A DNA stretch of 60,000 nt from Tubulanus polymorphus (lineage: Eukaryota; Nemertea; Palaeonemertea; Tubulaniformes; Tubulanidae), in NCBI RefSeq assembly GCF_964204645.1, contig NC_134025.1, forward strand, positions 31,342,001-31,402,000. The letters run 5' to 3'. Of this stretch, positions 1 to 11,130 are shown piece by piece. The position numbers and the translations under genes were made by a program. Each line of letters opens with the position of its first letter. Within the stretch, counting starts at the first letter, position 1. The notes beneath the pieces were generated by a model. The model was not told the DNA's origin and searched no databases. It was given only the letters and a program-made list of their open reading frames with translations.

Positions 1-201
1 AAACCTGATTATAACAATCTATTTCATACAGCGAACTATCGGTTATAACGAACAGATTTTCCTGTAATCAGAAGTTCGTTGTAACGAGATTCCACCGCAA
101 TTAGAAATCCTGATGTACCGCTGTAATTTCATACCGAATACAATGAACTTCTGATCATAATGTGAACAGATTCTTCTGATTCCCTAAGATTCCTCACTTA
201 C

Positions 202-383
202 CACACATGTTCCCTCGTTTAGACACGGACTCGAAGCGCAATCATCTTTATCTCGATCATTCTTTATTTCGCAAGTTGTACCAGAAAATCCCGGTCGACA
301 AGAACAGGTAAAACTTCCTCGTCCTGTGTTCAGACATGTAGCACCGTTTTTACATGGTCGATTCCTGGTACAGTAATTCAAAT
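202..383 (-). CDS. Delta: Delta exon: EGF3 and start of EGF4
   Basis: Acceptor AG at 385-384, donor GTAAGT at 201-196. It encodes DLNYC, a complete calcium-type EGF (CKNGATC...[12 protein letters not shown]) and then [14 protein letters not shown], the first half of EGF4. It ends in phase 0, so EGF4 is split by the intron and continues off the window. Confidence 0.93.
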
Positions 384-3300
384 CTGTTCACAAAATAGAA
401 ATAGAAAAAACACACAGTTTAATAGAATTATCAGAGCGACAGAACAGCTCCACAGTTGTGAGTTAGATTTGACTCCAGTTCCACCGATTGTAACATTTGA
501 CTTTGAATCAAAATAAATCTAAATCAGTAAATTCTAACTTTAAACTCAACTTTGCCTCGAACCCATGCAGCGTGTTCCCGTGATGCTAAATTTGAGATTA
601 CATTCATTTTCTCCTAATTTTAGACTAAAATTTAGAAAATTCATGAATGATTTTAGCTTTTAATTGAACCTCGATTTTGCATTTAAATCGTTTAAATTCG
701 CATATAAATGTTCTGTCTTTATATTTTCTAGAATAGATTTAGCAAACGAATAGATAGTAATCGGAATGTCGTTGAACTTTCATTCAAGATACTGAAAACA
801 ATTACCACAACGAAATAAATATCATTTTTATTTTTATATAGAAAATAAAATAACAGAAACAGCAATAAACAATAAAAGCAGAATGATAGTATTTAGTTCT
901 CACAATGTGTTTTGACTCAGGAGTAAAAGTTATATCATAGATAGATAGCTAACAAATGTTTATTGAACTCTTTCCCAGGCATCTCAACTTGTCTTATAGC
1001 GGCGTGTGTTAATCAGGTAATGATAATAATACTGTAGGGTTAGGTTGAAGGAGGAGGGTGGAATACCCCGGTACTGAAACTCCTCTCTCCTCTCTCTCCT
1101 CTCTCTCCTCTCTCTCCTCTCTCTCCTCTCTCTCCCTCTCTCTCTCTCTCAGCCGCCGAGTGAGCGTAGTATGTTAAACTAGATATGTGATTCTTATAGT
1201 AAAAGTTATGTTTTACAAATGCAGGTGTATAGAACATGGAATTCCTGAACTAGTGTGTTTAACACAGCTTCCCCCCGGTAACATCCCCCCTCCCCCCCCC
1301 CCTCTACTCCCCTCACCCGACGTGGTAGTTGTAAATACACCATGTACAACAGCGCAATTATAACCGGTAAAGTATTTTTTCAATGGAATTTAAATATGAG
1401 TTGATGCACAGGTTGGGGTTAGGACAAAATATGCATCAAATAGAAAACGTCTGAAATTCATATTCATATATTTCTGAGAGTCCGATATGTCGTGTCTTTT
1501 TAATTCAATAATCATATTTCAATTGTGTAAAAAATTCGTTTTCGTTTCAGATTTCTGAATAGTGTTTTTTGTGTCAATATTCAAACGATTCACGCGCTCC
1601 GCTATCGAGGTGCATGAAATCAAAGCTATGTTTAATCGGTTTTTTCCAAGTATCAAATATTCGGAACAGATCGGTAGAGATCGGACATTTCCGTGCTTTC
1701 TCGTAGATTATTCTATAAACTCCCTACAGACATCATCGTTAACGATATCTGAACATTTCTTATTAAATGCATAATTCAACCTGTGTCGACCATGGGAAAT
1801 CGGGTAACCAGATATTCCCAGTTATGTCTGCGCTACATCGAGCTTTAAAACGCGATTAATTTTTAATCCAGGTGTCACACCGATATAACCGGTTGATATA
1901 CAGTATACTACAAGTAAACACGGAAAATCGTAAAATAATCCCGGTTTAAAAGAAATCCAGACTAAAATCAAGAAACGTTTTCAGTAGATTATGATATTGT
2001 TAGATAAACAAGCGTAATAAATTCGGGTAGTAATTGTACAATAAACTAGTGTCTGGTGTAAAACTCGTCGAGTTGTTGTTTTGTTAGAGTTTAATTTGAC
2101 CGTGGGAAAAACACAGTAGAAACAAATATAGAACGAGTTTATAAAAAATTCATACAATTTTCACGTGAATTATTTCTAATTTTCTCATTCGAGTCTGAAT
2201 GACGATAATTTGTCTCCAATGAGTTTCCGAAAGAAATATTATCGTGTCGTTTTGACAATTTTGTAGTTGAGCTTTTTTCAAGTTTTACCGACTTCGGGCA
2301 CAAAATATCGTGTCTACATATTCCAAACTGCGGCACTGAGTGATTTCATATGTATAGTGAATCCTGCATTCAATAGTTAATTCTTGCAAATATACGAACA
2401 TGAAATAATCAAAAATATTTTCAAAAGTTTCTTACCTAAATCACACATAATTCCACCCCAGCCTTCATCGCATGTGCATTCCCAAGGTACTTTACAAGAT
2501 CCGTGGTCGCAGCCAGGGTAGGGAAGACATTGGTTACAATTTTCACCATGCCATCCATGGCGACATCTGTTCAAAACAAACATACATAAAAATTCATAAC
2601 GTTATGTGAAGAAAAATTTACGATGAGGAATTTTGTAACGACAGATGTTGGAAAACAACCAGACTTGAATACGAGAAACTGAGAATATTCAAGTCGTGAT
2701 CCAGATATCAGGAACCCTTCTTAACCGTTCATAATATCTGTGTCCAAATCCGTTAAATGTGTCCAAGAACGTAAATAGAGGCGCCCTCTATGTTTGGCAC
2801 CCTTCTTACCCTTTTTGAAATTGCCCGCTTCAGGCTGTTGGTACTATATGGTCAGGGGCCGGTTCCATAGACAGGAATTAGACTTAAAATCGGTCTAAGT
2901 TCTATAGCCAATCTAACAACTTAAAACCAGTCTTTAGGTTTAAGACCACTTTTGGTCTTAAGTCTCGACTATGGAACCGGTCCCAGGAGTCGACCCTGGA
3001 TCAGCCGTCGACGTTGAAAAACACCGTTTTTTCTAGTTCAATTAAGCACATTGACTCCGTTCGTAGAACTTCACTTTTTATCGCTAATTGATCGATTATT
3101 TCACATTTGAAAATACCGTGAAATAAAAAACACATTTCGAGTTGATAATAGTCGAAATATCGTCGAGTTCCTGATAGCAGAATTCTCTTTTTATCATCGC
3201 ATTGCTGTTATTAGATTATCTCAAATCTGAGCTTAAAAGTATTTTTATATCCAGGCAGCAATCGCAATATATATATGAAATATGAATGCGAAATACATCA

Positions 3301-6300
3301 GATGTTTTTGTATGGTTTGAGATATGAATTTTACTACGGAAGTATAATACATACACGCATACCACATCGTCTGCCGAGGGCTCCTGTTTCTATATATACT
3401 ATCAAAATTTAGAAAATATTTTCTAAAGAATTTATAAAAACCTACAGACGTTTTCGAATGCCATCTACTTTTAGCATCATTTAACAGAACAAAGAAGGTA
3501 TTTTCGATAAAGTAATGCTACGAAGTAAACCTGATAGTATAGGTTCAGGTAAACCTGATAGTATAGGTTCAGGTAAACCTAGGTTCAGATAAACCTGATA
3601 GTAAAGGTAAACCTGATAGAAAAGTAATATATCATATATATATAGGTCACCCTAGTCTCGGTCGGCAGGTGGTTGTGACTAGTCTTTTAGCGATCAAGAT
3701 GAAATTCAAGGGTCGTTTCACCAGATGTAGACTTTAGTATATTAAAGACGCCCTTTGAAACATATGTAGATGACATCTGAACAACATTTTACAAACATTA
3801 TCATAATAAACGGTTAGATTTTATTTTCTTTTTTTCCCAATAAGAATGTTATCAGAATGTACTTGATTTGTCTAACAACTGGAGCAAATAATTTGTCTCT
3901 TAACTGGAACAGTTCAACAATAATTGCATTAGTCGCTATAGTGACGATTATCGAGGTTTTTATCTTCTAAATGCATTGAACAATTCGTCAGAATATTTAG
4001 GAAATTAAATCTATCTTAAGTCTCTACTCTCATTCTAAAAGTCACCGCTAGATGAGATTCTGGACCTTTCAGCACAGTTGTGACTTAAAAGACTGAATTT
4101 ACGATGTTGAATTAGCTAAAGAACTAAAGCTGGTCTCAAGACTCACAGCAATAACTACGCAACTACTGGTCTTCTAAAGATTTGGCGCCAATACAATCTA
4201 AGACATATCATACAGACTAAGATCTTATCTATTGAAAGTTTCATTGAGGAATATCCAAGCGCCAAAAGATACAACAAGACACCCCTATATCTCTATGTAT
4301 AAAACTATCAAATAAAGTAAACTGTTTGTATAGAATTAAGAAAGGATTTAAACAAACTGTGAATGTCTTCACAAAGAATTTTATCCTCGATAAAATGTTT
4401 ACAAAATATCACCGTAAAATAAAGTGTATTTATACAGAGCTAATATTGAATCTGGTTCACATTTTGTAAGGGTCTGCTGTTTGATCTCTGAAGGGTTAGT
4501 TGTTGCTAACTACGACTCTCCCTCTCTCTCCCCTCCCTCTCTCTCTCCCTCCCTCCCACTCCCTCTCCCCTCTCTCCCCTCTCCCTCTCTCTCTCATGCT
4601 CTTACCTGCATTCATTCGGTTGTTCACAGTATCCATTGCGAGGGTTACAACCAGGAAGACAAATCGCTACAAATAGAAAAACAATTACTTTTAGATATAA
4701 ATCAACTTTATCGGTTTGATTATTTGAATGCATATCCTTAATTAATATCGATAATTAAATATAGCTGCAAAGCAGCGATAACGGGTTTTCTGCGGCACAA
4801 GGCATTTTCATTATCTGGGAAATTGTTTACTACACCACCTAGTTGTCAAGTAAAGTTTATGCACGTCCCCAAAAGTTCGAAGTCCTAAATAATGTTTTGT
4901 ATTCCTATGGGAATTTGAAGTATCGATGAGATTTAGCTATCTCGAAGAGGGACCGAGCTTTTTGATATCTCGACGATAGTTTCGCTATCTCAGTGGGATT
5001 TTGATATCTCGAGAAGATTTTGATATATCAGCGAGCTTTTTTTTTTAAATTTTAATGAGATTTATATATCGAGCGCTGATAGTCGACGCGTTGGGATTAT
5101 ATAAAATAGGGATAAAAACGGATTATCAAGCACTAATCCGGTAAAGCAGATGTGATATTGTCGCAGCATCCATTATCGGAGACTGGTTTTATCGATTATT
5201 CAATCTCGTATAATGATAGTCTGGTCGTGTTATAGTATCGTAGTAACGTGGAGAGTGCCTTACACAACAGCAATAAATATAAACTGTCACTTGAACTTCT
5301 AAAAAAACACTGTTTACTTATTATCTGAATTTGCGATCTCGTTAGGTCTACCCCTTGTGGTTATTTGCTTATCTTCAAATCATCAGTATCAACGAAACGC
5401 GCGCTGAAAACACTTCAGAAAAATGGAGTCTCATTTCTTTATAATAAGACTTTAAAGCAATCTTTCAATATAGTATAAAATTGATTATAGAAATTGATGA
5501 TTTAGCCCAGATGCCCCGATCTGTACAGGTCCTATTAACACCGATTTCACTGGCAAGTTCTACCTAAACTGACTGAGTTATAACAACTGTGACGTCCGTT
5601 CGAACAAGCTGAAACAGACATTTTATCCTCGTATTTTCTCGTTCCTTTGTTCCACACGAATATTCAACAAGGTCGTTATATTTTTAAATGCGGCTCGTAT
5701 CGTAGTAACACAAGTGTTGCATACGTTCTGAGCGGATTTATCCAAACGGCCGTGAAATTAGACAAAAAATAAACCAAAACATTTTCGATTCGTGACGAAC
5801 GTTAAACTGCGGCCGATTACTTAGTTAAATCTACGCCTTCTATTCAAATATTTCAATCAACCGTCGCTAAAAAAAACCAAACCACCATCTGACCAATATA
5901 TCTAACCATACACTATCAAACCTCGGGGCTATATATAAAAAATCTGTCCACTAAATGAGTCATTGTGTATTGGTATTCATGTGTTTGATAGTAAAGTATA
6001 TATGAAAGGATTCTGTTGACCGAGATGCATCGAGTCATTCTGCGAACTGAGGGACTGATTTCATATGTAAATATACGACACGCGACCAACCTCTCATCTT
6101 TCTTAATCTGTTGTGTCTGTTGCGGTCATTTATCGAGAAATTTGATTTTAATTCAAACTGGCGACGAGTCACTGACAACGAGTTTGAGGGGACAAAGACA
6201 ATTTGTATCTGACTGGTTATACGGGATACTATGTACTTTAAGCCGTATCACGTTCAGGACCCAGGTTGTTAGGACCAGTCTAAACTCATTTTCATTCTAT

Positions 6301-8554
6301 AACCGATCTAACAACTTTAGACCACTTCTGTACTAACTGATGAAATCCCGGGACTAGCTGCCCAAAAGTTGGTTAGAGTTAACCAGTGGATAGTTAACAA
6401 CGTGACGATTAAAAGTCCATTATTTATATAGTATTAATCCACTGGTTATCTTTCACCAATTTTAGAGCAACTGCAGACTATGTTTTACCATTCAGAACAA
6501 TTCCATAAATTCCGCAACCTAGCTGAATAATTAACTCTTACCTTTATCACAATACTGGCCTTGCCAACCGGGCAAACATATTCTCCTGCCCGATTTATCA
6601 CATTTATAATATCCAAATTTATCTCTACGTGGGACGCATTTAGTTTCGCACGAATCCCCGTAATAATGTTCAGCACACACGACACGATAAGCGTACTCCA
6701 AACGGCTACCGTTCGTCTGCGACGGGTCGGTGTGGTTAAACATGCTCCACTGCTGTCCCACGGGCACCGACGTTTGGGTAGCCGACCTCAAAATCAACTG
6801 CCCTGATTTACCTGAAAATTGAAAGCAGAAAAAAATGTAATCCGAATTACGTGTGCGCGCCCGAGTTAGAAAATCATAATATTTTTCCTAAGGCTCTTAG
6901 AACAAAGAAAGGATGTTAATTTTTAACGAAGGGATCTACGTGATATTGACTTAACCAGGAATCTATAACCGAGACCCCCCTCCTCCCCTCCCCTCCCCTC
7001 CCCGCCCGCCCGCCTGAACAGTGATTTCTGTTGTTTTTGTTACGAGTTTTGTTATCATCGAACATTTGGAGACAATCTCGTATGTTGTACGGACACGTGC
7101 GAGGATCTAACCGACTTTTAACTCATGAACCACACACAAAAAGAGAACCGTCATGATTGAAGCTGAGTTGAGTTCACACAGGTAAAATACACTCGAAACA
7201 GCATCCCTGATTTTATATTGAAAGGTCCCTCGTGTCGGAAAGGACAACAAACAGGGCGCTTTCCCGTTACTGTCAAAAGGCGCTTCCATATTTGATTTAC
7301 CCTAAAAATAAAGTGCCCTATGTCAATTTTAGTCTCAGATATCCATCCATCCCTCTCCCTCTCTCCTCTCCCTCTCTCCTCTCCCTCTCTCCTCTCTCTC
7401 TCTCCCTCTTCTCTCTCCCTCTCTCCTCTCTCTCCTCTTTCTCCTCTTTCTCTCCCCTCTACTCTTCAGGCTGCACTTTTACAGCGATATATTTTTTGTG
7501 GTTTTGAACGTATACAATTTTTGCATACACACGCACACACGCACTCAGTGAAGACTCTGACATGACGACTGCAGGCATGCGATATACGGCAGCAGTTTGG
7601 CCGAGTTTAGCACCTGGTTACGTCCTATTAAACCCGACAACCCGTCCAATATAGAACCAGTCTCTCAGACATAACAAAAACCACGCTCTCTTCACTATAC
7701 ATCGCATACCACACTATGAAAATAGTTTTAAACTTTTTTCAAGAATGTTCTCTTGCCGTAGTCAGAGAGAATGACTCAGGTATTAACAACCATCAACTAG
7801 ATTTGAAGGTTCGTTGCTAATAGAGGCAATTACTAAGTATTTACTGGAGGCCTGGAACATATTTCCAGTTCTGTTCTCACGCAATTGATAACTTTACCAG
7901 ATGGCTACCGGAGCTGCTCGGCGGGACACGACGTGTTGGTCACAACATCGCGGTCAAAATGACAAAATCTTTTTAAATCGAATTCTTGAATTCTTCGTAA
8001 AATTGAATGTTATCATTATTACAAATGGTGCTACGAAGCAACAGATGTTGCGGCCTCGATAAACACGGGGCGGGGATTCATCGAGTCCATCTTCATTCAA
8101 ACTCGATATCAATAAACGCGCCATAAAAACCTGAATGAAATAAATACTTAACTTCCTTCGCGCCACAAGGCATCGAAATCTTCGCTTTTCAAATTCAAAA
8201 TATAACTTAGCTTTTACTATGAAACAAGAAATCTTTCAATAGCGTTTTATAATTTCCGGAGCCCATCTGTGATTCATGGCACGTGATGGTCTATAGCCAG
8301 TAAAACCCGAGCTCTATATCGTCCATTTCGATGACACTGGGTCCTTCACTTAGTAAACATTGCAAACACAAACATATGAAAGACTTGAAAATACACACAT
8401 TGTGACGACTTCGACTTTACTGATTATTCGAATTTTCGCAACTTTTTCAAAATCCACGAAAATTATACTCGTCTCCATTCTGCTAATTCTCATCTCGTCT
8501 AAAACACGAGTATTTTTAATCGCGTGATGGCTATAACTAGTTATCTAAGAGTGA

Positions 8555-8591
<37 letters not shown>

Positions 8592-10290
8592 CACTCGCTG
8601 TCAATCAAACAATGTTAGGTATAACATAGCGCGTAAATACAACCAACAAACAAAAACAACTTCAACAACGTAATTATAAAAAATACATCGGTAACTTTTG
8701 TTTTCACGCTGAAATCACCTCACGACACAGTGACCCTGAACCCAGTTTTAAAATGACCCTGAACCCAGTTTTAAAGTGACCCTGAATCCAGTTTTAAAGG
8801 GACCCTGAACCCAGTTTTAAAGTGACCCTGAACCCAGTTTTAAAGTGACTCTGAACCCAGTTTTAAAGTGACCCTGAACCCAGTTTTAACATGACTCTGA
8901 ACCCAGTTTTAAAGTGACCCTAAACCTAATTCCACAGTTCTGGACCCAGTTTCACAATTCTGGACCCAGCTCCACAGTTCTAGACCCAGTTCCACCTGGA
9001 ATCAGTTCCACACTCAGTTCCACACTGGCCCCAGTTTAGTAACTGTGGAACTGGGTTCAGTAACTATGGAACTGGGTTCAGTAACTATGGAACTGGGTCC
9101 ACCAGTAACTGTGGAACTGGGTTCAGTAACTATGGAACTGGGTTCAGTAACTATGGAACTGAGTCCAGTAACTGTGGCACTGGGTTCAGTAACTATGGAA
9201 CTGGGTTCAGTAACTATGGAACTGAGTCCAGTAACTGTGGAACTGGGTCCAGTAACTGGTGAGCCTAGTGACAATCAGACTGATCTATGTACGGTTATGA
9301 ACACTTACCATCTCGCGGACTGAGGCTATCGTTACTGCTGTGATACGCTTCAATTATTAACGTAAAAGTGCCCTGAAAATAAAAATCCATTTTAACGATC
9401 GATGATGTCACATAGTAACGGTTACCATTAGATACTGATTTGTAGAAATCGAACGAGAACATTGCGAGGAAAGAAACGATCGATAAATCTACGATAAGTA
9501 AATTTTCCTTCGTAACTGATAAGTTTTTTAAGGTAAGTCGTTGGTAATAAGGTAATTTTCTATGCTTATATGTCGTGTAATATGTTCAATATTTATTGAT
9601 TGAATATTGAATTATGTTGTACAGTTTCCCGCAGCTGTTGTGAGAGAGAGAGATATATATATATATAGGTTTAAACCACACTACGCGACACGGCACTATA
9701 GCCCCTACCTCTCTACTACTACTGACACTGTCTCTCACTCTCACACACTCATCACTATACCGAGTAAAACTCGCGCCGAAATTCAACAACTTACCGGCCA
9801 GCTAAATTGGAAGGAGAACTTAATCGGGTTCTCGAAACCTGTCGTCAGATTATTGTTTGTATTTATTCCGAATGAATTTTCTCCTAGAACCGGAGTCGTG
9901 AAAGATCCGAAAGTACAGGGCGATTTTAGAGATATCTTCGCCTGGTATTGTTTCAAACACACGTAAAACATGGTCCGACAAGTTTGAGTACATTTTCTGT
10001 CTTTTTTTATTCCGCCGCAACAATGTCCTTCCGAATTAATCCCTTGTTCGTTAAAAAATGACGTTAAACGTAACTCAAACACTCCGTTACACGTTACCTA
10101 CAATGTAATTAACGTAAACGTTACAAATAACACGTCGTTTTACAAATATTAACGCGTAAAATCTACGTTTATGACGTCAAAAATTGATGTCATTTCGTAA
10201 AAATGATGACATAATACAAACCTTATCTATTAAAGATGTAACTAGTAAGGTCCATATGATTGTCCTGCCAAATGCCGTTTTTCCCGGCAT
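202..10290 (-). CDS. Delta: Delta-type Notch ligand, N-terminal part (3' end off the left edge)
   Basis: Type I membrane ligand that activates Notch on neighbouring cells. Exons on the minus strand, 5' to 3': candidate signal exon 10222-10290, then 10097-9795, 9372-9309, 6811-6542, 4666-4606, 2566-2436 and 383-202. All six introns have GT-AG ends and the reading phases join without a break, giving about 360 residues. Order: signal peptide (tentative), MNNL domain with the CC pair and [17 protein letters not shown] domain with six cysteines and the EHYYG motif, EGF1 (ICLPGCNP), EGF2 (CRHGWHG...PYPGC), EGF3 (DLNYC...PCKNGATC) and the start of EGF4 (DCASSPC). The spacing and the DLNYC/KNGATC signature fit Delta better than Jagged/Serrate. 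The remaining EGF repeats, the membrane segment and the Mib-binding tail lie beyond coordinate 1. Introns are long and rich in minisatellites. Confidence 0.93.
384..2435 (-). other. Delta intron between EGF2 and EGF3 exons
   Basis: No coding signal. It holds a CT tract (1079-1151), C-runs (1271-1315), a partial copy of the CCACAGTTGTGAGTTA motif (450-466) and a perfect CSL/Su(H) consensus CGTGGGAA at 2101-2108. Confidence 0.8.
1079..1151. repeat. CT-rich simple repeat
   Basis: Runs of (CT)n broken by CC, all pyrimidine on the plus strand. The short frame reading RERGERGER on the other strand is a by-product of it. Confidence 0.9.
2436..2566 (-). CDS. Delta: Delta exon: end of EGF1 and EGF2
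   Basis: The acceptor follows GTTTTGAACAG and the donor is GTAAGA. The translation [13 protein letters not shown]...[16 protein letters not shown]...GWGGIMC is the diagnostic second EGF of DSL ligands. Phase 2 in and phase 1 out, matching both neighbours. Confidence 0.93.
2853..2987. mobile_element. Foldback element, family B (GGGGCCGGTTCCATAG ends)
   Basis: The ends GGGGCCGGTTCCATAG and CTATGGAACCGGTCCC are inverted repeats with one mismatch. The interior carries the TTAAAACCAGTCTTTAGG core that recurs, diverged, at 6220, 16670, 20330, 22390, 29491, 53180 and 55820. About 135 bp with no coding capacity, so MITE-like. The transposase class is unknown. Confidence 0.7.
3525..3622. repeat. Minisatellite, unit GTAAACCTGATAGTATAGG
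   Basis: Four imperfect copies of a roughly 22-24-bp unit in the Delta intron, shortened and diverged towards the right. Confidence 0.8.
4515..4597. repeat. CT-rich tract beside a Delta splice donor
   Basis: An all-pyrimidine stretch on the plus strand. On the transcribed sense it is a GA tract starting about 10 nt inside the intron after the EGF1 exon. Confidence 0.85.
4606..4666 (-). CDS. Delta: Delta exon: EGF1 core
   Basis: A 61-nt exon too short for ORF-length filters, found by phase and homology. It encodes [19 protein letters not shown], the first EGF of DSL ligands. Acceptor TATTTGTAG, donor GTAAGA. A GA-rich tract starts about 10 nt after the donor on the sense strand. Confidence 0.9.
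4667..6541 (-). other. Delta intron between DSL and EGF1 exons
   Basis: No coding signal. Around 4910-5050 there are degenerate copies of a GATATCTCGA word. A diverged piece of the family B core lies at about 6230-6330. Confidence 0.75.
6542..6811 (-). CDS. Delta: Delta exon: end of MNNL and DSL domain
   Basis: Encodes the linker [19 protein letters not shown] and then the DSL domain: [35 protein letters not shown]. All six DSL cysteines are present. The aromatic/glycine EHYYG motif, at the Notch-contact face in the family, is intact. Phase 1 at both ends. Confidence 0.95.
7346..7466. repeat. CT-rich simple repeat
   Basis: CTCTCTCCTCTCCCT-type pyrimidine tract. The overlapping Ser/Leu/Pro-rich frames are translations of the repeat, not genes. 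Confidence 0.9.
8560..8592. repeat. (CAG)n microsatellite in a Delta intron
   Basis: About ten uninterrupted CAG triplets in intronic sequence; CTG on the sense strand of Delta. Confidence 0.95.
8731..8935. repeat. 23-bp minisatellite, unit TGACCCTGAACCCAGTTT
   Basis: About nine copies of a 23-bp unit ending in TTTAAAG. The CTGAACCCAGTT core is the reverse complement of the core of the array just to the right. Confidence 0.92.
8936..9262. repeat. 21-bp minisatellite, unit GTTCAGTAACTATGGAACTG
   Basis: More than ten units on the plus strand, with a diverged lead-in carrying CTGGACCCAGTTCCACA. The AACTGGGTTCAG core is inverted relative to 8731-8935, so the two arrays could fold on each other. 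The unit resembles the end of foldback family A (GTGGAACTGGGTCC). The Thr/Val/Ser-rich and Met/Glu/Leu-rich frames here are repeat translations. Confidence 0.92.
9309..9372 (-). CDS. Delta: Delta exon: C-terminal strand of MNNL
   Basis: A 64-nt exon between an acceptor TATTTTCAG and a GTAAGT donor. It encodes [20 protein letters not shown], matching the 'WPGTFSLIIEA' segment that follows the first MNNL exon in Delta proteins. A large 21-bp minisatellite ends about 50 bp from its donor. Confidence 0.92.
9373..9794 (-). other. Delta intron within MNNL
   Basis: AT-rich with a (GA)n(TA)n microsatellite at about 9643-9668. No coding signal on either strand. Confidence 0.75.
9795..10097 (-). CDS. 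Delta: Delta exon: MNNL (Notch-ligand N-terminal) domain
   Basis: Acceptor after ACATTGTAG, donor GTAAGT after the codons for FSWP. It encodes [14 protein letters not shown], then [20 protein letters not shown] and [18 protein letters not shown], the expected order of the C2-like MNNL domain. No ATG is present at its start, so the initiator must lie in an upstream exon. Confidence 0.92.
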
Positions 10291-11130
10291 TTTGGACCGC
10301 ATCTTTGGATGTTGCGTGTGACTCTTCCAATATCCACTAATGATGATATTGGCTTTCTTCCCAACAGCCTCGCTGTCGAGTCGTGGCACCCTTGATGTTA
10401 GACTCCGCCCTCTTTATGATTGGCAGCGATCTAAAATAAACGTTGCTATCGTAAAACGCTTACTACAATGAACTTGAATAACGCTTGCGTAAAACAACGT
10501 GACAGCGTCGTAACGTGGCGTTTACGCTGTACATTGTAACTTAACGTTTCGACGTTTATTAATTCGTACAACGTTTTAAAACGTTAGCGGTTTCAACTCG
10601 AATATAACGCGTTTCCGGTAAAAATCAGAGTTTTATTAAATAATATCCCGAACGAACGACGAGTGAAGGAGGAGCGCACACGGCACACGAGTATCGCACA
10701 CGACTAACACAGGCACACTGAGACTGAGATGTCGTTAGTGCGCGTTCTGTGGTTTTATTGTAACGGAGACGTCGCGTTCATTCATTCAGCGAAACTCGCT
10801 CCTCTTTAGAATGTTATTTTCACGCAGGGCTAAAGGACGGAGGAGGTTAAAAACTAGTTTCGGGGTTTAGTTTGTTATACAGTCTCAGACCCTACTATAA
10901 TAAAGCCTAGAGGTCCATGGCGTCTATAACAATACGCGTTGAGAGCCGAGAGAGTTGTGAATAATGTTTGCGGTCGCTACACGATATTATTTTTAGACCG
11001 AAAAATATTCTGAATGTAACCAGGGCCGTCTCTTAAAGTTCATTCTCGGCAGTGTATGGATATAGCCGCAGCCGCTGTATCGGGGATTCCGAGGCTCCGT
11101 CGCTGTCTAGAGATTTATAGTTTTTTATAA
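10060..11130 (-). promoter_or_regulatory. Likely Delta 5' region, CpG/ACGT-rich
   Basis: About 10060-10620 is unusually rich in ACGT and AACGTT words compared with the CpG-poor flanks, and surrounds the candidate first exon. A perfect CRE palindrome TGACGTCA lies at 10172-10179. A TATAAAA word occurs on the minus strand near 11127-11121. A promoter or 5' UTR here is inferred from position only; no transcription start is visible. Confidence 0.3.
10222..10290 (-). CDS. Delta: Candidate Delta exon 1 with signal peptide
   Basis: From ATG at 10290-10288 it reads [20 protein letters not shown] then IDK, a short polar start followed by a hydrophobic run as in a signal peptide. It ends AAG|GTTTGT in phase 0, which joins in frame to the MNNL exon. 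GTTTGT is a weak donor, but WDR26 in this window also uses it twice. An in-frame ATG four codons upstream (10302) is an alternative start. A further upstream exon cannot be excluded. Confidence 0.4.

Larger units (their letters stand above)
2567..4605 (-). other. Delta intron between EGF1 and EGF2 exons
   Basis: Nothing coding seen. It contains a foldback element (2853-2987), a short minisatellite (3525-3622) and a CT tract (4515-4597) that abuts the donor. Confidence 0.8.
6812..9308 (-). other. Delta intron between MNNL and DSL exons, repeat-dense
   Basis: About 2.5 kb without coding signal. It holds C-rich 6970-7013, CT tract 7346-7466, (CAG)n 8560-8592 and two opposed minisatellites at 8731-9262. 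Confidence 0.8.

Noticed and set aside
9014-9323. Thr/Val/Ser-rich and Met/Glu/Leu/Gly-rich frames on opposite strands
   Set aside because: Both come from the 21-bp minisatellite (a multiple of three), which keeps all frames periodic.
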